Of a stretch of 64,000 bases of DNA, positions 1-11,115 are shown piece after piece. The position numbers were made by a program, and so were the translations under genes. The notes under the pieces are model-generated. The model saw nothing but the letters and a program-made list of their open reading frames with translations, ran no database searches and was not told the DNA's origin. The stretch's first letter is position 1. Every line of letters starts with the position of its first letter. This DNA is from Bacilli bacterium (GTDB lineage Bacteria; Bacillota_I; Bacilli_A; RFN20; CAG-288), in assembly GCA_022652945.1 (NCBI GenBank), contig JALCRV010000008.1, positions 1 through 64,000 of the forward strand. The letters run 5' to 3'.

Positions 1-3000
1 ACGGTAATTCACATTCTATCTTTATCTCAGGGTCCTTGCCATCCGGGGTAAGTGTGTCATACCTCAATAACGGTCAGATAGATTCGGGCACCTACAAAGT
101 CGTAGCCCATTTTTCCGATTCGACCGGGAATTATGTCTTACCTGAAGACATGACAGCCAACCTAGTAATTAACCAAGCCTCTTATTCGACTTCTGGCTTC
201 TCTTTCAACGATGCCTCGTACACTTATGACGGTACTGAAAAAGACCTCGTTATCTCTGGTGATCTGCCTGAGGGAGTTACGGTCTCTTATACAAGCAACA
301 AACTGACTGATGCAGGATCAATCAAGGTAACTGCTTCATTCATTGTCGATTCCAACCACGCCCCGATATCTCCGATGACTGCGACCCTCACTGTTTCTAA
401 GGCCAGTTTCACTGGTGTCTCTTTTTCGGGCTCCACTGTAACTTATGATGACAAGGCCCATTCGCTCTCCATCACAGGAACCCTTCCGGATGGTGTTACT
501 GTCTCCTATTCCAACAACGGCAAGACCGATTCCGGAGTCTATGATGTCGTCGCCCACTTCTCCGACTCTCAAGGGAACTACAACCTGCCAGACGACATGA
601 CAGCTAAGCTCACTATTTCCAAAGCCGACTACGATATGTCAGGCATATCGTTTGCTGATATCTCCTACACCTATGACGGAACGGAGAAGACGGTTGTTAT
701 TTCCGGTAATCTTCCCTCCGGTGTGTCAGTCACCTATAAGGACAACTCGTTGACTGCTGCCGGAAGCATTAAGGCTACGGCATCCTTTAAGGGTGATGCT
801 AACCACAATGCTATCGCTGATCTGAATGCCACGCTCACCATTGCTAAATCTACCATAGCCGGCATTTCGTTTACCGGCGCTTCATATGTCTATGACGGCA
901 GCGCTCATTCGCTTGCCATAACAGGCACATTGCCTTCCGGCGTGACCGTCTCCTACACAGACAACGGGCAGACCGACGCCGGCACTTATTCAGTTACGGC
1001 CCACTTCTCCGACTCCACCGGGAACTATGTGCTCCCGGCTGATATGACGGCGAAACTAGTCATCAACCAGGCCTCGTATGACGCCTCTGGCCTTTCCTTC
1101 AACGATGTCTCCTACACCTATGACGGAACTGAGAAGACAATTACAGTGAGCGGCACTCTTCCTGAAGGAGTGACCGTCTCTTATACAAACAACACGCTGA
1201 CGAACGTAGGGTCGGTGAACGCCACCGCGGCCTTTGCGGTGGATTCCAACCACAAGGCGATACCTTCGATGAATGCGACCCTCACGATATCCAAGGCCTC
1301 CATAGCTGCGATCTCGTTCTCCGGTGTGACGGTAACCTACGATGGCACTGCACATTCGCTTGCCATAACAGGCACATTGCCTTCCGGCGTGACCGTCTCC
1401 TACACAGACAACGGTCAGACCGATTCCGGAACCTATGAAGTTGTGGCTCATTTTACGGATTCTACAGGTAATTACAACGTTCCTTCCGATATGACAGCCA
1501 AACTGATCATTTTGAAAGCCTCTTATTCGATGCTGGGTGTTACCTTTGATGATGTCTCCTATACCTATGACGGAACTGAGAAGACAATTACAGTGACTGG
1601 CACTCTTCCTGAAGGAGTGACCGTAATCTATTCAAGCAACAAGCTCACTAATGCTGGTTCGATTTTAGCAACAGCGGCTTTCGTCGTTGATGCTAACCAT
1701 AATGCGATTGATTCCATGCAGGCCACTCTAACCATTGCCAAGGCCAGTATATCTGGCGTCTCATTCTCCGGCTCGACTGTTACTTATGATGGAAATGCGC
1801 ATTCTATTTATGTCGCTGGGACTCTGCCTTTTGGCGTTACAGCCTCCTATGTCAACAACGGAGATATAAACGCAGGGGAATACACTGTTACTGCCAGTTT
1901 TGCTGACTCAACCGGTAACTACATCGTCCCTTCGGATATGACGGCGAAGATCACCATTACGAAGGGAACATATGATATGTCCGGCGTCTCGTTTGATGAC
2001 GCCACTTATACTTATGATGGCACTGAAAAGACTCTTGTTATAACTGGCACCCTTCCTAGCGGAGTGACTGTTTCCTACACTTCTAACAAGATGATTAACG
2101 CTGGGACTCTTACTGTGACAGCCTCTTTTGAAGGTGACTCATCTAACTACAATGCGATAGACTCGATGACTGCTGTTCTTACCATCAACAAGAAATCTAT
2201 TGATGGAATCTCTTTGACTGGAGCCACTTATGTCTACGATGGCACGGCTAAGAGTGTCTTCATTTCAGGCACTTTGCCTACAGGTGTTAATGTCACTTAT
2301 ACCAATAACGGCAAGTCTGATGCTGGAAGTTACACTGTCACTGCCTGCTTCTCAGATACTACCGGCAACTATTCAGTGCCGAATGATATTTCAATTGTAA
2401 TGAATATCAGCAAAGCTACATATGACATGTCTGGAGTTACTTTTGATAATGTCTCATATGTATACGACGGAAACGAGAAGGCTATTACAGTAGCAGGTAC
2501 ACTGCCTGATGGCGTCACTGTTTCTTATACGGCTAATAAGCTTACCAATGTCGGCTTCGTTGAAGTAACAGCCTCATTTACGGTAGATGCTAACCACAAT
2601 GCAATATCTGAAATGAAAGCCACATTGACCATCACTAAGGCCAGTGTCACCGGGATTTCCTTTACTGGCAATACTGTGACTTACGATGGCAATTCTCATT
2701 CGCTTGCCATAGGCGGTGCTCTTCCTGCCGGAGTGACAGTGAGCTACACGAACAACGGCAAGACGAACGCTGGTGTATATACTGTCACGGCTCGCTTCGC
2801 CGACTCGACCGGGAACTACAAAGTCCCGGACGACATGACGGCGAAGCTTACGATCAGCAAGAAGTCATACGATATGACTGGCGTCTCTTTCGATGATGCA
2901 ACCTATACATATGATGGCACTGAAAAGACTATTGCTATAACTGGCACCCTTCCTAGCGGGGTGACTGTCTCCTACACGAATAATAGGCTGACGGACGCCG

Positions 3001-6000
3001 GCTCTGTCGAGGCCACGGCGACCTTCGTTGGAGACAGCGCCAACTACGAGGCCATCCCTAGCATTAAGGCTACTCTGACCATTGGCAAGAAGACAGTTAC
3101 TGGCATCTCTCTGTCTGGCAGCACCTTCACTTATGACGGGACCGCCAAGAGCATATCCATTACAGGTTCTCTTCCTAGCGGAGTCACTGTTACTTATACG
3201 AACAACGGTAAGACCAATGCTGGCACTTACTCCGTCACCGCTCATTTTGCTGACTCGACTGGTAATTACACGGTCCCGGACGAAATGACCGCGAGCCTTG
3301 TGATATCCAAGGCTACATACGATATGACCGGGGTATCATTCGACTCTGTCTCTTATATCTACGACGGAACGGAGAAGACGCTTGTGATAACCGGCACGCT
3401 TCCTGATGGGGTGGCTGTGTCTTATACATCCAACAAGTTGACAAATGCCGGATCTTTGAGTGTGACTGCTGCATTCACTGGTGATTCAGCCAACTACAAT
3501 GCGATTGACTCAATTACCGCTGTTCTCGCTATAACCAAGAAGAATGTGACAGGCATCTCGTTTAGCGGCCAGACATTCGGATACGACGGAACTTCTAAGT
3601 CAATATCTATCACTGGGACCCTGCCTTCCGGAGTGACTGTCTCCTATGCAAACAACGGGCAGAAGAATGTCGGCGAGTACACTGTGACCGCCTCGTTTGC
3701 TGATTCGACCGGCAACTACATCGTTCCTTCCGACATGACGGCGAAGATCACAATTACTAAGGGAACGTATGATATGTCCGGCGTCTCCTTCAATGACGCA
3801 TCCTATACCTATGACGGAACAGAGAAGACACTTACTATAACCGGTGCTTTGCCTGACGGCGTGACTGTCTCCTACACGGCCAACAAGATGACTAACGCTG
3901 GGACTCTGACGGTGACCGCTACATTCACTGGGGATTCCGCAAACTACAATGCGATTGACTCTATGACCGCTGTCCTCACCATCAGCGGGCAGAAGCTTTC
4001 GGCTCCCTCCATTGATTATGACGGCGAGTGGGTAGAGTGGTCCAAGGTCACTGGAGCTGATTACTATATAGTCACTATCAATGGCGTTGATACTAAGACT
4101 ACTGATCTGTATCTCTCTGTCCCGGCTGCTACTAGGACTATTGAGTTTGTGATCACCTGCAAGGCTTACGGGAATGACTCTGCCAATATCATTCCTTCCG
4201 ATGCCAGCAACACCCTCCACAGGTTCGGGGACATCACTAACATAAAGGTAGCAAACGGAGTCCTTACCTGGGATGCCATCGAAGGCGTTGAAGGATATAT
4301 GCTCACCATCAACAGCAACAATGTTCTTGTTACTACTAATTCTTATGCCTTTGCTGACGAGGCTGCCGGCGACATGACCGTCAAGGTCTATGCCAAGGGC
4401 AAGGATGACACCAAGTCCACCTTCGACGGGAATGCCTCGTCCGGGACGGCTGTGACTAAGCTCTCAAGCTCTTTCAACCTCAGGGAAGAGGACGACATCA
4501 TCAAGTGGGACAGCGTCGCTGGAGCCACCGGATATGTCCTCTCTTTGAATGGGATTGAGCAGACATTCGATTCGACAGTGACCTCTTATTACGTGACTGG
4601 CGGGTTCGTAGGATCCAATGCCATCAAGGTCTATGCCTTAGGTGATTCTACAAAGTACATCACTGGCTCTTATACCTCTTTGCTCAATGTCACTAAGTAT
4701 CCTGTTCCTTCCAACTACAAGGCCTCAGGGAGCAAGGTCTCCTGGGATGCCGTGAGCGGAGTCACCAAGTATATCGTGTATGTGAACGGGACTGAGGTGG
4801 ACAACGGAGGCAATGCTTATTTCGAACTGGGAGATTCCTATGCCGCCGGCTCGTATACTATCAAGGTAAAGGGTTACTCATCCAATGCCAACTCCGTGTA
4901 CTCTGACTATACGGCTGAGATTACCGTTACCAAGATCGGCAAGGTCAGCGGTGTAGCCGTCGTTGACGGTGTTATTACTTGGAATTCTGTTGAAAATGCG
5001 GCTTCATATCTGGTGACTGTCGGTTCTAACAAGTACAACGTCTGCTCTGACAAGACATCATATGTCGTCATAGACGCCTCCGGGACTTACGAAGTTACTA
5101 TCCAAGCCATAGCGGAAGGGACTCTTCTCTTCAGCGGCAGTCATTCTGATACTTTGAGCGTCACCAAGATCGCGACACCTGTCATTTCGTATGCCAACGG
5201 TACGATATCCTGGGCCGCGGTCGAGCATGCGACCGGGTACAACCTCTACATCAACGGAACAAGGGTGTCAAACGGCACCTCTACTTCTTACGTGCTTCCG
5301 ATTGACGGAAGCGCCTCGTATGCGATATCTGTCGAGGCTGTCGGAGACAACACGTACCTTAGTTCGATGAGCACGTACTCCGCTGTCGCCTCCATCGGCA
5401 TTCCTTCCCTTGCTGTGAGCAGCGACGGCGTGAGCTGGAAGGCTGTCTCGGATGCCACCGGCTACATCATCGTAGTCAACGGGACGAGCCATTATTTGGA
5501 TGCGGCAGTGACCAGCTATTCGCTTAGCGGGCAGGCGAGCGGGGACTATGAGTTCCAGTTCGTGGTCGTATCGAATAGGTCATCAAGCTTCTCATATTCT
5601 GCAGAAGGCAAGAAGACCATAACCAAACTGGCGACTGTAACTAATATAGCGGCTTCCAACGGTGCCCTTACCTGGGATGCCGTCGCAAATGCCACTTCTT
5701 ATCAGATTACTATAGGTACTGGCGTCTATACAGCATCGACAAATTCCCTTGATCTTGAGGGGATAGTGGAGACTGGTGCCAAAGACATCTCGGTAAAAGC
5801 CATCGAAGGCGCTTCGTACATCAATGCGGATGACTCGGTCAAGGTAAGTCTGGTTGTTTTGGGATCCGTCGCCAATGTTAGCATCTCTGAGGGGTACTTC
5901 ACCTGGGATGCTGTCGAAAACGCCTCCAGCTATGAATTAGAGATTAACGGCACTGTTTATGAAGCCTCGAGAAATCTCTACAAGATCACTGATGGAGGGA

Positions 6001-7808
6001 ACTATGCCTTCAGGGTGAGAGCGATTGGTTCAGGTACTTATCTGTCTTCTCCATATACTTCCCTTAAGACTTACACCAAGCTTTCTGTTCCTTCTAACAT
6101 CAAGATAAGCTCGGGCAAGCTTGTCTGGGATGCTGTCACCGGTGCCAAGTCCTATATAGTCAATATCAATGATGTTGATTATTCTTCAGCATCAACCACG
6201 TTCCTTGTCCTTTCAAGCGTCACCGCCACTCTTCTCAGCATTAAGGTGAAGGCTGTCGGAGACTATGTCCTTGTCATCAATTCCGAGTACTCTGCCGCTC
6301 AGTCATTAAAGAAGGTTGCTCAGTCTGTTATTTCAGTTACTTGTGGAAACACTGTCTCTTGGACCAACACTACTGAGTCGTCAGTTACTTCCTATACAGT
6401 ATCCATAGGAGGCACAGGTGGGTCGTCGACGAACGCTGGTAAGGTCAATACTTATGCTGTTCCTGATGAGGACATCCTTGCTCTGTCCAACGGAGAGCAC
6501 ACTATCACATTGATTGCCGTCGGCTCGGACGACAGGCTCTCTTCCCGCGCTGACATCACGGTCAATGTCATTGGCCAGGTATCTAATGTCGTTGCCTCGG
6601 ATTCCAACGTCATCACCTGGGAAAAGGTGGACGGTGCGACATCATATGATGTCACAGTCAATGGGACTGTGAACACTGTCGCCCAGTCCGATGCGCCTTC
6701 CTACGACCTGGGGAGCAACGCCCTGTCGGGCCTGACGAGCATAAGGGCTGTTGTAGGCAGCAGTTCTCTGTCTGTCACATGGACCCACTTCACGGTCAGC
6801 ATCTATAAGAGCGGGGCATTGTACGACACCGAGTCTGTAAATCCTGGAGACAAACTGCCTTCGATGATTTCTGACGCATACTCTAAAGAGATTCCTGTCG
6901 CATATTATACGGATTCAACATACAGCACAAGCTTCAGCTGGACATCAGACATCAGGAAGGACCTAAGCCTTTACTTCACGACAGACTATTTATATTACAA
7001 GACTGGGGAAAGCTATCTCTATTACGGCCTCTATCCTCAGACGTTAGTCACCGACTCTGCTCTTATTACCGCTTTGTCTGCTCTTACGACGACTGACTCC
7101 CAGGGCTACTACGAGTACCAGGGATACATGTACGCCAAGCTGTCTGCGGCTCCTTGTAACAGCGGCTATAAGTTCAGCGACAATGCTACAGTAATTACAT
7201 CAGGCACAACGTATTACTTCAAGGTTGAGCCCATCAAGTGGAGGATACTGAAGACCTCGGGCGGATCCTACACCCTCATGAGCGAGCAGGCCCTGGACAA
7301 TCATATATGGTATAAGGATACAAGCAATAGGACCATCAGCGGCAGCACTGTCTATCCGAACAACTATATGTACTCCGACATCCGCTCTTGGCTCAACGCC
7401 GACTTCCTGAACAAGGCTTTCTATCTGGACAGCAGCCTGATAGAGACTACGGCTGTGGACAACTCAGCCAGCTTTGGTAATTCGTCTAACTCATATGCCT
7501 GCGCTAACACAAGCGACAAGGTCTGGCTGCTGAGCTATGCGGAGGCCACCAGCTCTTCCTACGGGTTCAGCACTAGCGAAAGTTCTTCCAATACCAGGTG
7601 TTGCGTGACTACTGACTATGCGAGGGCCCACGGATGCTGGATGACCACGAATACATCCTATTACGGCAATTGCTTCTGGTGGCTGCGTTCGCCTTACATC
7701 GATAGCAGCTACGCGCGCTACGTGTACACCGAGGGCGACATCCACGGCAGCTACGTGTACACCTCTGACTACGGCGTCCGTCCGGCTTTGACGATAAGCC
7801 TCAGCTAG
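1..7808 (+). CDS. giant MBG/FN3-repeat surface protein, 5' end outside window
   Basis: The reading frame is already open at base 3 and no start codon is needed, so the N-terminus lies upstream; about 2,600 residues are visible. The first ~1,325 residues are about 18 MBG-like beta-sandwich repeats of ~74 residues, strictly alternating between a type with TYDG(T/N)AHS and a type with YTYDGTEK, both continuing to (G)TLPxGVTVSYT. Next come 12 FN3-like repeats of ~80 residues, each with a WDAV...A.SY core, then a short Listeria/Bacteroides-repeat-like segment (near FTVSIYKSG), and a C-terminal ~260 residues resembling DUF6273 (VEPIKWRIL, SDIRSWLN, WWLRSP, GVRPAL). No LPxTG or C-terminal membrane anchor is visible. 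It is probably an exported stalk-like adhesin or cell-wall protein. The domain calls are by eye; the substrate is unknown. Confidence 0.85.
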   Translation, partial: GNSHSIFISGSLPSGVSVSYLNNGQIDSGTYKVVAHFSDSTGNYVLPEDMTANLVINQASYSTSGFSFNDASYTYDGTEKDLVISGDLPEGVTVSYTSNKLTDAGSIKVTASFIVDSNHAPISPMTATLTVSKASFTGVSFSGSTVTYDDKAHSLSITGTLPDGVTVSYSNNGKTDSGVYDVVAHFSDSQGNYNLPDDMTAKLTISKADYDMSGISFADISYTYDGTEKTVVISGNLPSGVSVTYKDNSLTAAGSIKATASFKGDANHNAIADLNATLTIAKSTIAGISFTGASYVYDGSAHSLAITGTLPSGVTVSYTDNGQTDAGTYSVTAHFSDSTGNYVLPADMTAKLVINQASYDASGLSFNDVSYTYDGTEKTITVSGTLPEGVTVSYTNNTLTNVGSVNATAAFAVDSNHKAIPSMNATLTISKASIAAISFSGVTVTYDGTAHSLAITGTLPSGVTVSYTDNGQTDSGTYEVVAHFTDSTGNYNVPSDMTAKLIILKASYSMLGVTFDDVSYTYDGTEKTITVTGTLPEGVTVIYSSNKLTNAGSILATAAFVVDANHNAIDSMQATLTIAKASISGVSFSGSTVTYDGNAHSIYVAGTLPFGVTASYVNNGDINAGEYTVTASFADSTGNYIVPSDMTAKITITKGTYDMSGVSFDDATYTYDGTEKTLVITGTLPSGVTVSYTSNKMINAGTLTVTASFEGDSSNYNAIDSMTAVLTINKKSIDGISLTGATYVYDGTAKSVFISGTLPTGVNVTYTNNGKSDAGSYTVTACFSDTTGNYSVPNDISIVMNISKATYDMSGVTFDNVSYVYDGNEKAITVAGTLPDGVTVSYTANKLTNVGFVEVTASFTVDANHNAISEMKATLTITKASVTGISFTGNTVTYDGNSHSLAIGGALPAGVTVSYTNNGKTNAGVYTVTARFADSTGNYKVPDDMTAKLTISKKSYDMTGVSFDDATYTYDGTEKTIAITGTLPSGVTVSYTNNRLTDAGSVEATATFVGDSANYEAIPSIKATLTIGKKTVTGISLSGSTFTYDGTAKSISITGSLPSGVTVTYTNNGKTNAGTYSVTAHFADSTGNYTVPDEMTASLVISKATYDMTGVSFDSVSYIYDGTEKTLVITGTLPDGVAVSYTSNKLTNAGSLSVTAAFTGDSANYNAIDSITAVLAITKKNVTGISFSGQTFGYDGTSKSISITGTLPSGVTVSYANNGQKNVGEYTVTASFADSTGNYIVPSDMTAKITITKGTYDMSGVSFNDASYTYDGTEKTLTITGALPDGVTVSYTANKMTNAGTLTVTATFTGDSANYNAIDSMTAVLTISGQKLSAPSIDYDGEWVEWSKVTGADYYIVTINGVDTKTTDLYLSVPAATRTIEFVITCKAYGNDSANIIPSDASNTLHRFGDITNIKVANGVLTWDAIEGVEGYMLTINSNNVLVTTNSYAFADEAAGDMTVKVYAKGKDDTKSTFDGNASSGTAVTKLSSSFNLREEDDIIKWDSVAGATGYVLSLNGIEQTFDSTVTSYYVTGGFVGSNAIKVYALGDSTKYITGSYTSLLNVTKYPVPSNYKASGSKVSWDAVSGVTKYIVYVNGTEVDNGGNAYFELGDSYAAGSYTIKVKGYSSNANSVYSDYTAEITVTKIGKVSGVAVVDGVITWNSVENAASYLVTVGSNKYNVCSDKTSYVVIDASGTYEVTIQAIAEGTLLFSGSHSDTLSVTKIATPVISYANGTISWAAVEHATGYNLYINGTRVSNGTSTSYVLPIDGSASYAISVEAVGDNTYLSSMSTYSAVASIGIPSLAVSSDGVSWKAVSDATGYIIVVNGTSHYLDAAVTSYSLSGQASGDYEFQFVVVSNRSSSFSYSAEGKKTITKLATVTNIAASNGALTWDAVANATSYQITIGTGVYTASTNSLDLEGIVETGAKDISVKAIEGASYINADDSVKVSLVVLGSVANVSISEGYFTWDAVENASSYELEINGTVYEASRNLYKITDGGNYAFRVRAIGSGTYLSSPYTSLKTYTKLSVPSNIKISSGKLVWDAVTGAKSYIVNINDVDYSSASTTFLVLSSVTATLLSIKVKAVGDYVLVINSEYSAAQSLKKVAQSVISVTCGNTVSWTNTTESSVTSYTVSIGGTGGSSTNAGKVNTYAVPDEDILALSNGEHTITLIAVGSDDRLSSRADITVNVIGQVSNVVASDSNVITWEKVDGATSYDVTVNGTVNTVAQSDAPSYDLGSNALSGLTSIRAVVGSSSLSVTWTHFTVSIYKSGALYDTESVNPGDKLPSMISDAYSKEIPVAYYTDSTYSTSFSWTSDIRKDLSLYFTTDYLYYKTGESYLYYGLYPQTLVTDSALITALSALTTTDSQGYYEYQGYMYAKLSAAPCNSGYKFSDNATVITSGTTYYFKVEPIKWRILKTSGGSYTLMSEQALDNHIWYKDTSNRTISGSTVYPNNYMYSDIRSWLNADFLNKAFYLDSSLIETTAVDNSASFGNSSNSYACANTSDKVWLLSYAEATSSSYGFSTSESSSNTRCCVTTDYARAHGCWMTTNTSYYGNCFWWLRSPYIDSSYARYVYTEGDIHGSYVYTSDYGVRPALTISLS

Positions 7809-7832
7809 CCGGGAGGCTGGCAATCAGCCCGC

Positions 7833-7869
7833 CCCGCCAATCAGAAGCCTTAGGCTTCAGGCGGGGCGA
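7833..7869 (+). terminator. GC-rich hairpin after the giant surface gene
   Basis: GCCCCGCC at 7833-7840 pairs with GGCGGGGC at 7862-7869, and GAAGCC-TTA-GGCTTC forms the inner stem. It sits 25 bases after the stop codon. No T-run follows on the + strand, so termination is likely but not of the classical U-tract form. Confidence 0.55.
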
Positions 7870-8086
7870 AAGATACTGAGTTTGTCAATTGAAGATAGCA
7901 TGAATTAGTAAAGGGAAGGATATTTAAATGATTAAAAAAATTACATTCATCAATTAATTAGATGTACTCCAGTAGATATAAGATGAATTAAGTATCTCTG
8001 ATTATTTCTATATTCGAAAAATCGAAAAAATGCAGCCTATGGTTCTGAAAATAGAATAAAATCAGTTTAAAAAGGAAAAAATAAAA

Positions 8087-8857
8087 ATGAAAATTAATTA
8101 TTGCTTTGCTTATTCTAATGGATTAAAAACAACTGGTCAAATCACTTTAAATGGCAAATTGCTGCTATTTGCAAAGATTCAATTAATTTCGCCAAAAATT
8201 AGTTTGAAAAAGCCATGGAATAATGTGAAAAAATGTTTTCATCCGTTGAGAAATGGTATGTCGAATTTCGCAAATATGTCTTGGAGAACAAAGTCTGAAG
8301 TTGTTTCAATTCTTTATTTCTTGGCTTGCCATAAACAATATGGCTGCAACACTTATATAAGTTATTATCTAAAAAACTTTCATAACGCACACGTAGCAAT
8401 AAATAAGAGCAAAAACCAATACTATCAAACTGTTTTCAGACTTGGGAAAAACAATTCAAATATAAAGACGAGATTCATTAAATTGTTTCATCCACAAAAT
8501 GGCACAAGCTTTTTTTATTGCACATCTTTCGACTATGTTAATTCGTTAATCGAAATGGATGACCCGGAAATTAATAAACCCGAGACATTTGATCTTGCAG
8601 AAGAGAGTGAAAGGAATTATTGCTTGTTATGTGGCAAATTCCCCGTCAACAATTCCCATGATTTTTCTTACCTTGGTAAGGAATATAAAGTAATTGATGC
8701 TGAATGGGGTAATTTAAAAATTGGTCTTGATAAAAGACTGATTGAAGATAATTCTTTGAATACAATACATTTATTGGAAAAAGAAACTCTAATTAATAAT
8801 GAAAATGTAATAATTTGTAATGGGCTTATAGTTATCGGAAACGATGATAATATCTAA
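8087..8857 (+). CDS. AT-rich orphan protein, unknown function
   Basis: A 256-residue protein I do not recognise. It is much more AT-rich than the neighbouring surface gene and rich in Asn, Lys, Phe and Tyr. A CLLCG pair of cysteines sits near residue 185, with further Cys in the N-terminal half, so a metal site is possible but unproven. There is no signal peptide or membrane segment. An AAAAGGAAAA ribosome site precedes the ATG. Base composition unlike both neighbours suggests horizontal acquisition. It stands alone between two gene-free stretches. Confidence 0.6.
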   Translation: MKINYCFAYSNGLKTTGQITLNGKLLLFAKIQLISPKISLKKPWNNVKKCFHPLRNGMSNFANMSWRTKSEVVSILYFLACHKQYGCNTYISYYLKNFHNAHVAINKSKNQYYQTVFRLGKNNSNIKTRFIKLFHPQNGTSFFYCTSFDYVNSLIEMDDPEINKPETFDLAEESERNYCLLCGKFPVNNSHDFSYLGKEYKVIDAEWGNLKIGLDKRLIEDNSLNTIHLLEKETLINNENVIICNGLIVIGNDDNI

Positions 8858-9291
8858 TATCAAAAAAACGCTTGCCAACAAAAGTTGAACTTGTTTCTAT
8901 TTTATTGAGGTAAAAATTACTTATGCTTTTGCATACACTCATCACTCTTGTGAGTGTAGTGCCTATTGTTTTTTAACAGTCTAATTTTATTATATCTCTC
9001 AACCGGTTTTTGTTAATTAACATCTATTCAAATGTATTTATAGGCGTCCAAATCTCTTTTTTCTTCCAAACCATCTGGAATTAGAATGACTTGAGAAATC
9101 TGACTCTTTGGTTGCTTACGTCACTTTCGCTATAAAAATTGAAGCAGCTATTTTTTGCCACTACTTTAAAGCGGTTTTTAGGCATACCAGAAATTATTTC
9201 TTACAATATGAAATCCTCTTAACTGCTATTTTGTAAATATAAGCTTTTTTAATTATTTGTATGTTAAAATAAAAGAAATGAGGTATAACAT
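8858..9291. other. gene-free AT-rich stretch
   Basis: No convincing gene on either strand. A small inverted repeat, ACACTCA (8935-8941) with TGAGTGT (8951-8957), is followed by a short T-rich run and may end the upstream transcript. The last 60 bases are AT-rich and likely hold the promoter of the Sel1-repeat gene. Confidence 0.5.
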
Positions 9292-11115
9292 ATGGCTACC
9301 TTAAAATCAGATGCAGATGAAAAAAGCTTTGTTTTCGCTAGGCTGTATCCGGAAGGGAAGAACTTAAAGGCAGTTAAGACCTTGAAGAAATACATCTTCG
9401 ATCGCCAGGCGTTAAAAGAATTGGCGCGTGGTGAAATTAAGTTAGAGAATCTAGTTAAGGATGATAAAGAAGATGAAGCTACGGGCTTTGTAATTAAAGA
9501 TACCTATCATCTCGAGCCTGAGGATCTGCTCCAAGCGATGAAAAATGCTATCTTGGATGCTCAAGTTACGGATTCTGATGAGGATGAAGATGATTCCTCC
9601 CCGAAAGTCTTCATGTATGCTGAAGAAATTAACAATAAGACTTCACCGTTTTTTAATGCTTATTCTCCCCATATCACTGATGCAACATGGGAAAAGGATC
9701 CTTTTGAATTAAATCCTGACCGGTTGACCTGCCTCGGAATGCATCTGCTTATTCATCTTTTCGATGACCTCTCTAGACAAGAGAAAGTGGATGGTTATGA
9801 AGAACTGGTTCAGGCTAGTAAAGAAGGGAAAGTCTGCACATCATTAAAAGGCCTGAAATTAATCCTTTCTGATGCTTATCATAATATGCCTGAAGATACT
9901 GAAGAAACAGAATTCACGCCTTTCTATAGAGAAAACTTAAAGGCTTTAGCTGATTCTCATGATTACGATGCTCTTTATTACTTAGGATATGATTCCTACG
10001 AAGGAATCCATTCCTTCCCAGTGGATTATTTCCTTGCTGAGAAGTGTTTTAAAGAAGCCTTCCAGATTAAAGAAGACTACTCTATAGCCAATACGTTAGG
10101 ATATATCTATTATTATGGAAGATTGACTAACGGGGTGGTGGAAGGAGATAAGGCCTTCCAGTACTTTGCTATCTGCCATTTCTGCAATGGGAATCCGGAA
10201 GCGACTTATAAATTAGCGGACTGTTATGTCCACGGCTATGGGACTCCAGTCTGTAAAAAGGCTGCTTTCGAATTAGTCTCCAGCATGGAAAGGGATTGCT
10301 CGAGCATGCTCTTCCATGGCACCTATTATTGTAAAGCCGCTGATGTCTATTTACGGCTTGGTGCTTACTATCGGGATGGGACAGGGGTCTTAAAAGACCT
10401 TTCAAAGTCTTATCAGTACTTTCTTAAAGCCCGGGCGGCGATTCATTTCCGCTTAGAGAACATGGAGTATCTTGGAGACAGGGAAGTTGCTAATAGAATC
10501 CATCAATCCATTAGCGATTTTGAAAAAGCGGGGATTCAAAGAAAAATCGTCGATAAAGACTATTATGAAATCTCTTCCTCGGATAAATGCTTGGATAAAT
10601 GGCTGATGGGAGAGGATTATTCATTCACTTTACGAGGAAGTATTTTAACGATCAAAATCAAAGCTAAATACTCTTACCTCGATGTCTTTGAATCGATCGG
10701 ATACAGCAAGGTCCAGGATAGTTATCTGCTCAGGGCCCAACTTAAGATGGACAACTCTAAAATCCCTCAGTGGATAAAAAAGACCGATGAACTTTTCTTT
10801 GAGGAAGACGGAACTATAACCTTGCAGGATGAATACGATAATACCTTAGGCACTTTGCATTTTGACTCGCTGTCTTTTAAGCCGGAACTAAAGACCTTAA
10901 AGAAAGCCTATCAAGTGGTAAGAGTGGAATTCACTCCGAACGGAAGGACTTACGATTACCTTTATGAAGGCGAAACAGTTCCTTCGACTCTTCAGGTCAT
11001 GGTAAAAGGGGCTGCAAAAGCAGTCCATGTCCTCAGCCATGAATGGCTTTATGAAGATCAGTTAGCCTTACCTTTAGAAAAGATCGGGATAGCCACGGAT
11101 CTAAAGAAAGAATAA
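9292..11115 (+). CDS. Sel1-like repeat protein
   Basis: A 607-residue protein with Sel1-type TPR-like repeats around residues 230-390: LYYLGYDSYEG, ANTLGYIYYYG, YKLADCYVHGYG, YLRLGAYYRDGTG, each followed by a helix such as KAFQYF or KSYQYFLKA. An acidic N-terminal region (residues ~95-110) and a C-terminal ~200 residues of mixed alpha/beta character flank them. There is no signal peptide, so it is probably a cytosolic scaffold. Sel1 proteins generally mediate protein-protein contacts; the partner here is unknown. The start is supported by GAGGT shortly before the ATG. It stands alone, followed by an IS-end-like sequence. Confidence 0.75.
   Translation: MATLKSDADEKSFVFARLYPEGKNLKAVKTLKKYIFDRQALKELARGEIKLENLVKDDKEDEATGFVIKDTYHLEPEDLLQAMKNAILDAQVTDSDEDEDDSSPKVFMYAEEINNKTSPFFNAYSPHITDATWEKDPFELNPDRLTCLGMHLLIHLFDDLSRQEKVDGYEELVQASKEGKVCTSLKGLKLILSDAYHNMPEDTEETEFTPFYRENLKALADSHDYDALYYLGYDSYEGIHSFPVDYFLAEKCFKEAFQIKEDYSIANTLGYIYYYGRLTNGVVEGDKAFQYFAICHFCNGNPEATYKLADCYVHGYGTPVCKKAAFELVSSMERDCSSMLFHGTYYCKAADVYLRLGAYYRDGTGVLKDLSKSYQYFLKARAAIHFRLENMEYLGDREVANRIHQSISDFEKAGIQRKIVDKDYYEISSSDKCLDKWLMGEDYSFTLRGSILTIKIKAKYSYLDVFESIGYSKVQDSYLLRAQLKMDNSKIPQWIKKTDELFFEEDGTITLQDEYDNTLGTLHFDSLSFKPELKTLKKAYQVVRVEFTPNGRTYDYLYEGETVPSTLQVMVKGAAKAVHVLSHEWLYEDQLALPLEKIGIATDLKKE

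Noticed and set aside
336-7823. Minus-strand frames inside the giant repeat protein
   Set aside because: They repeat with the MBG units and have no start signals; products of the repeated DNA only.
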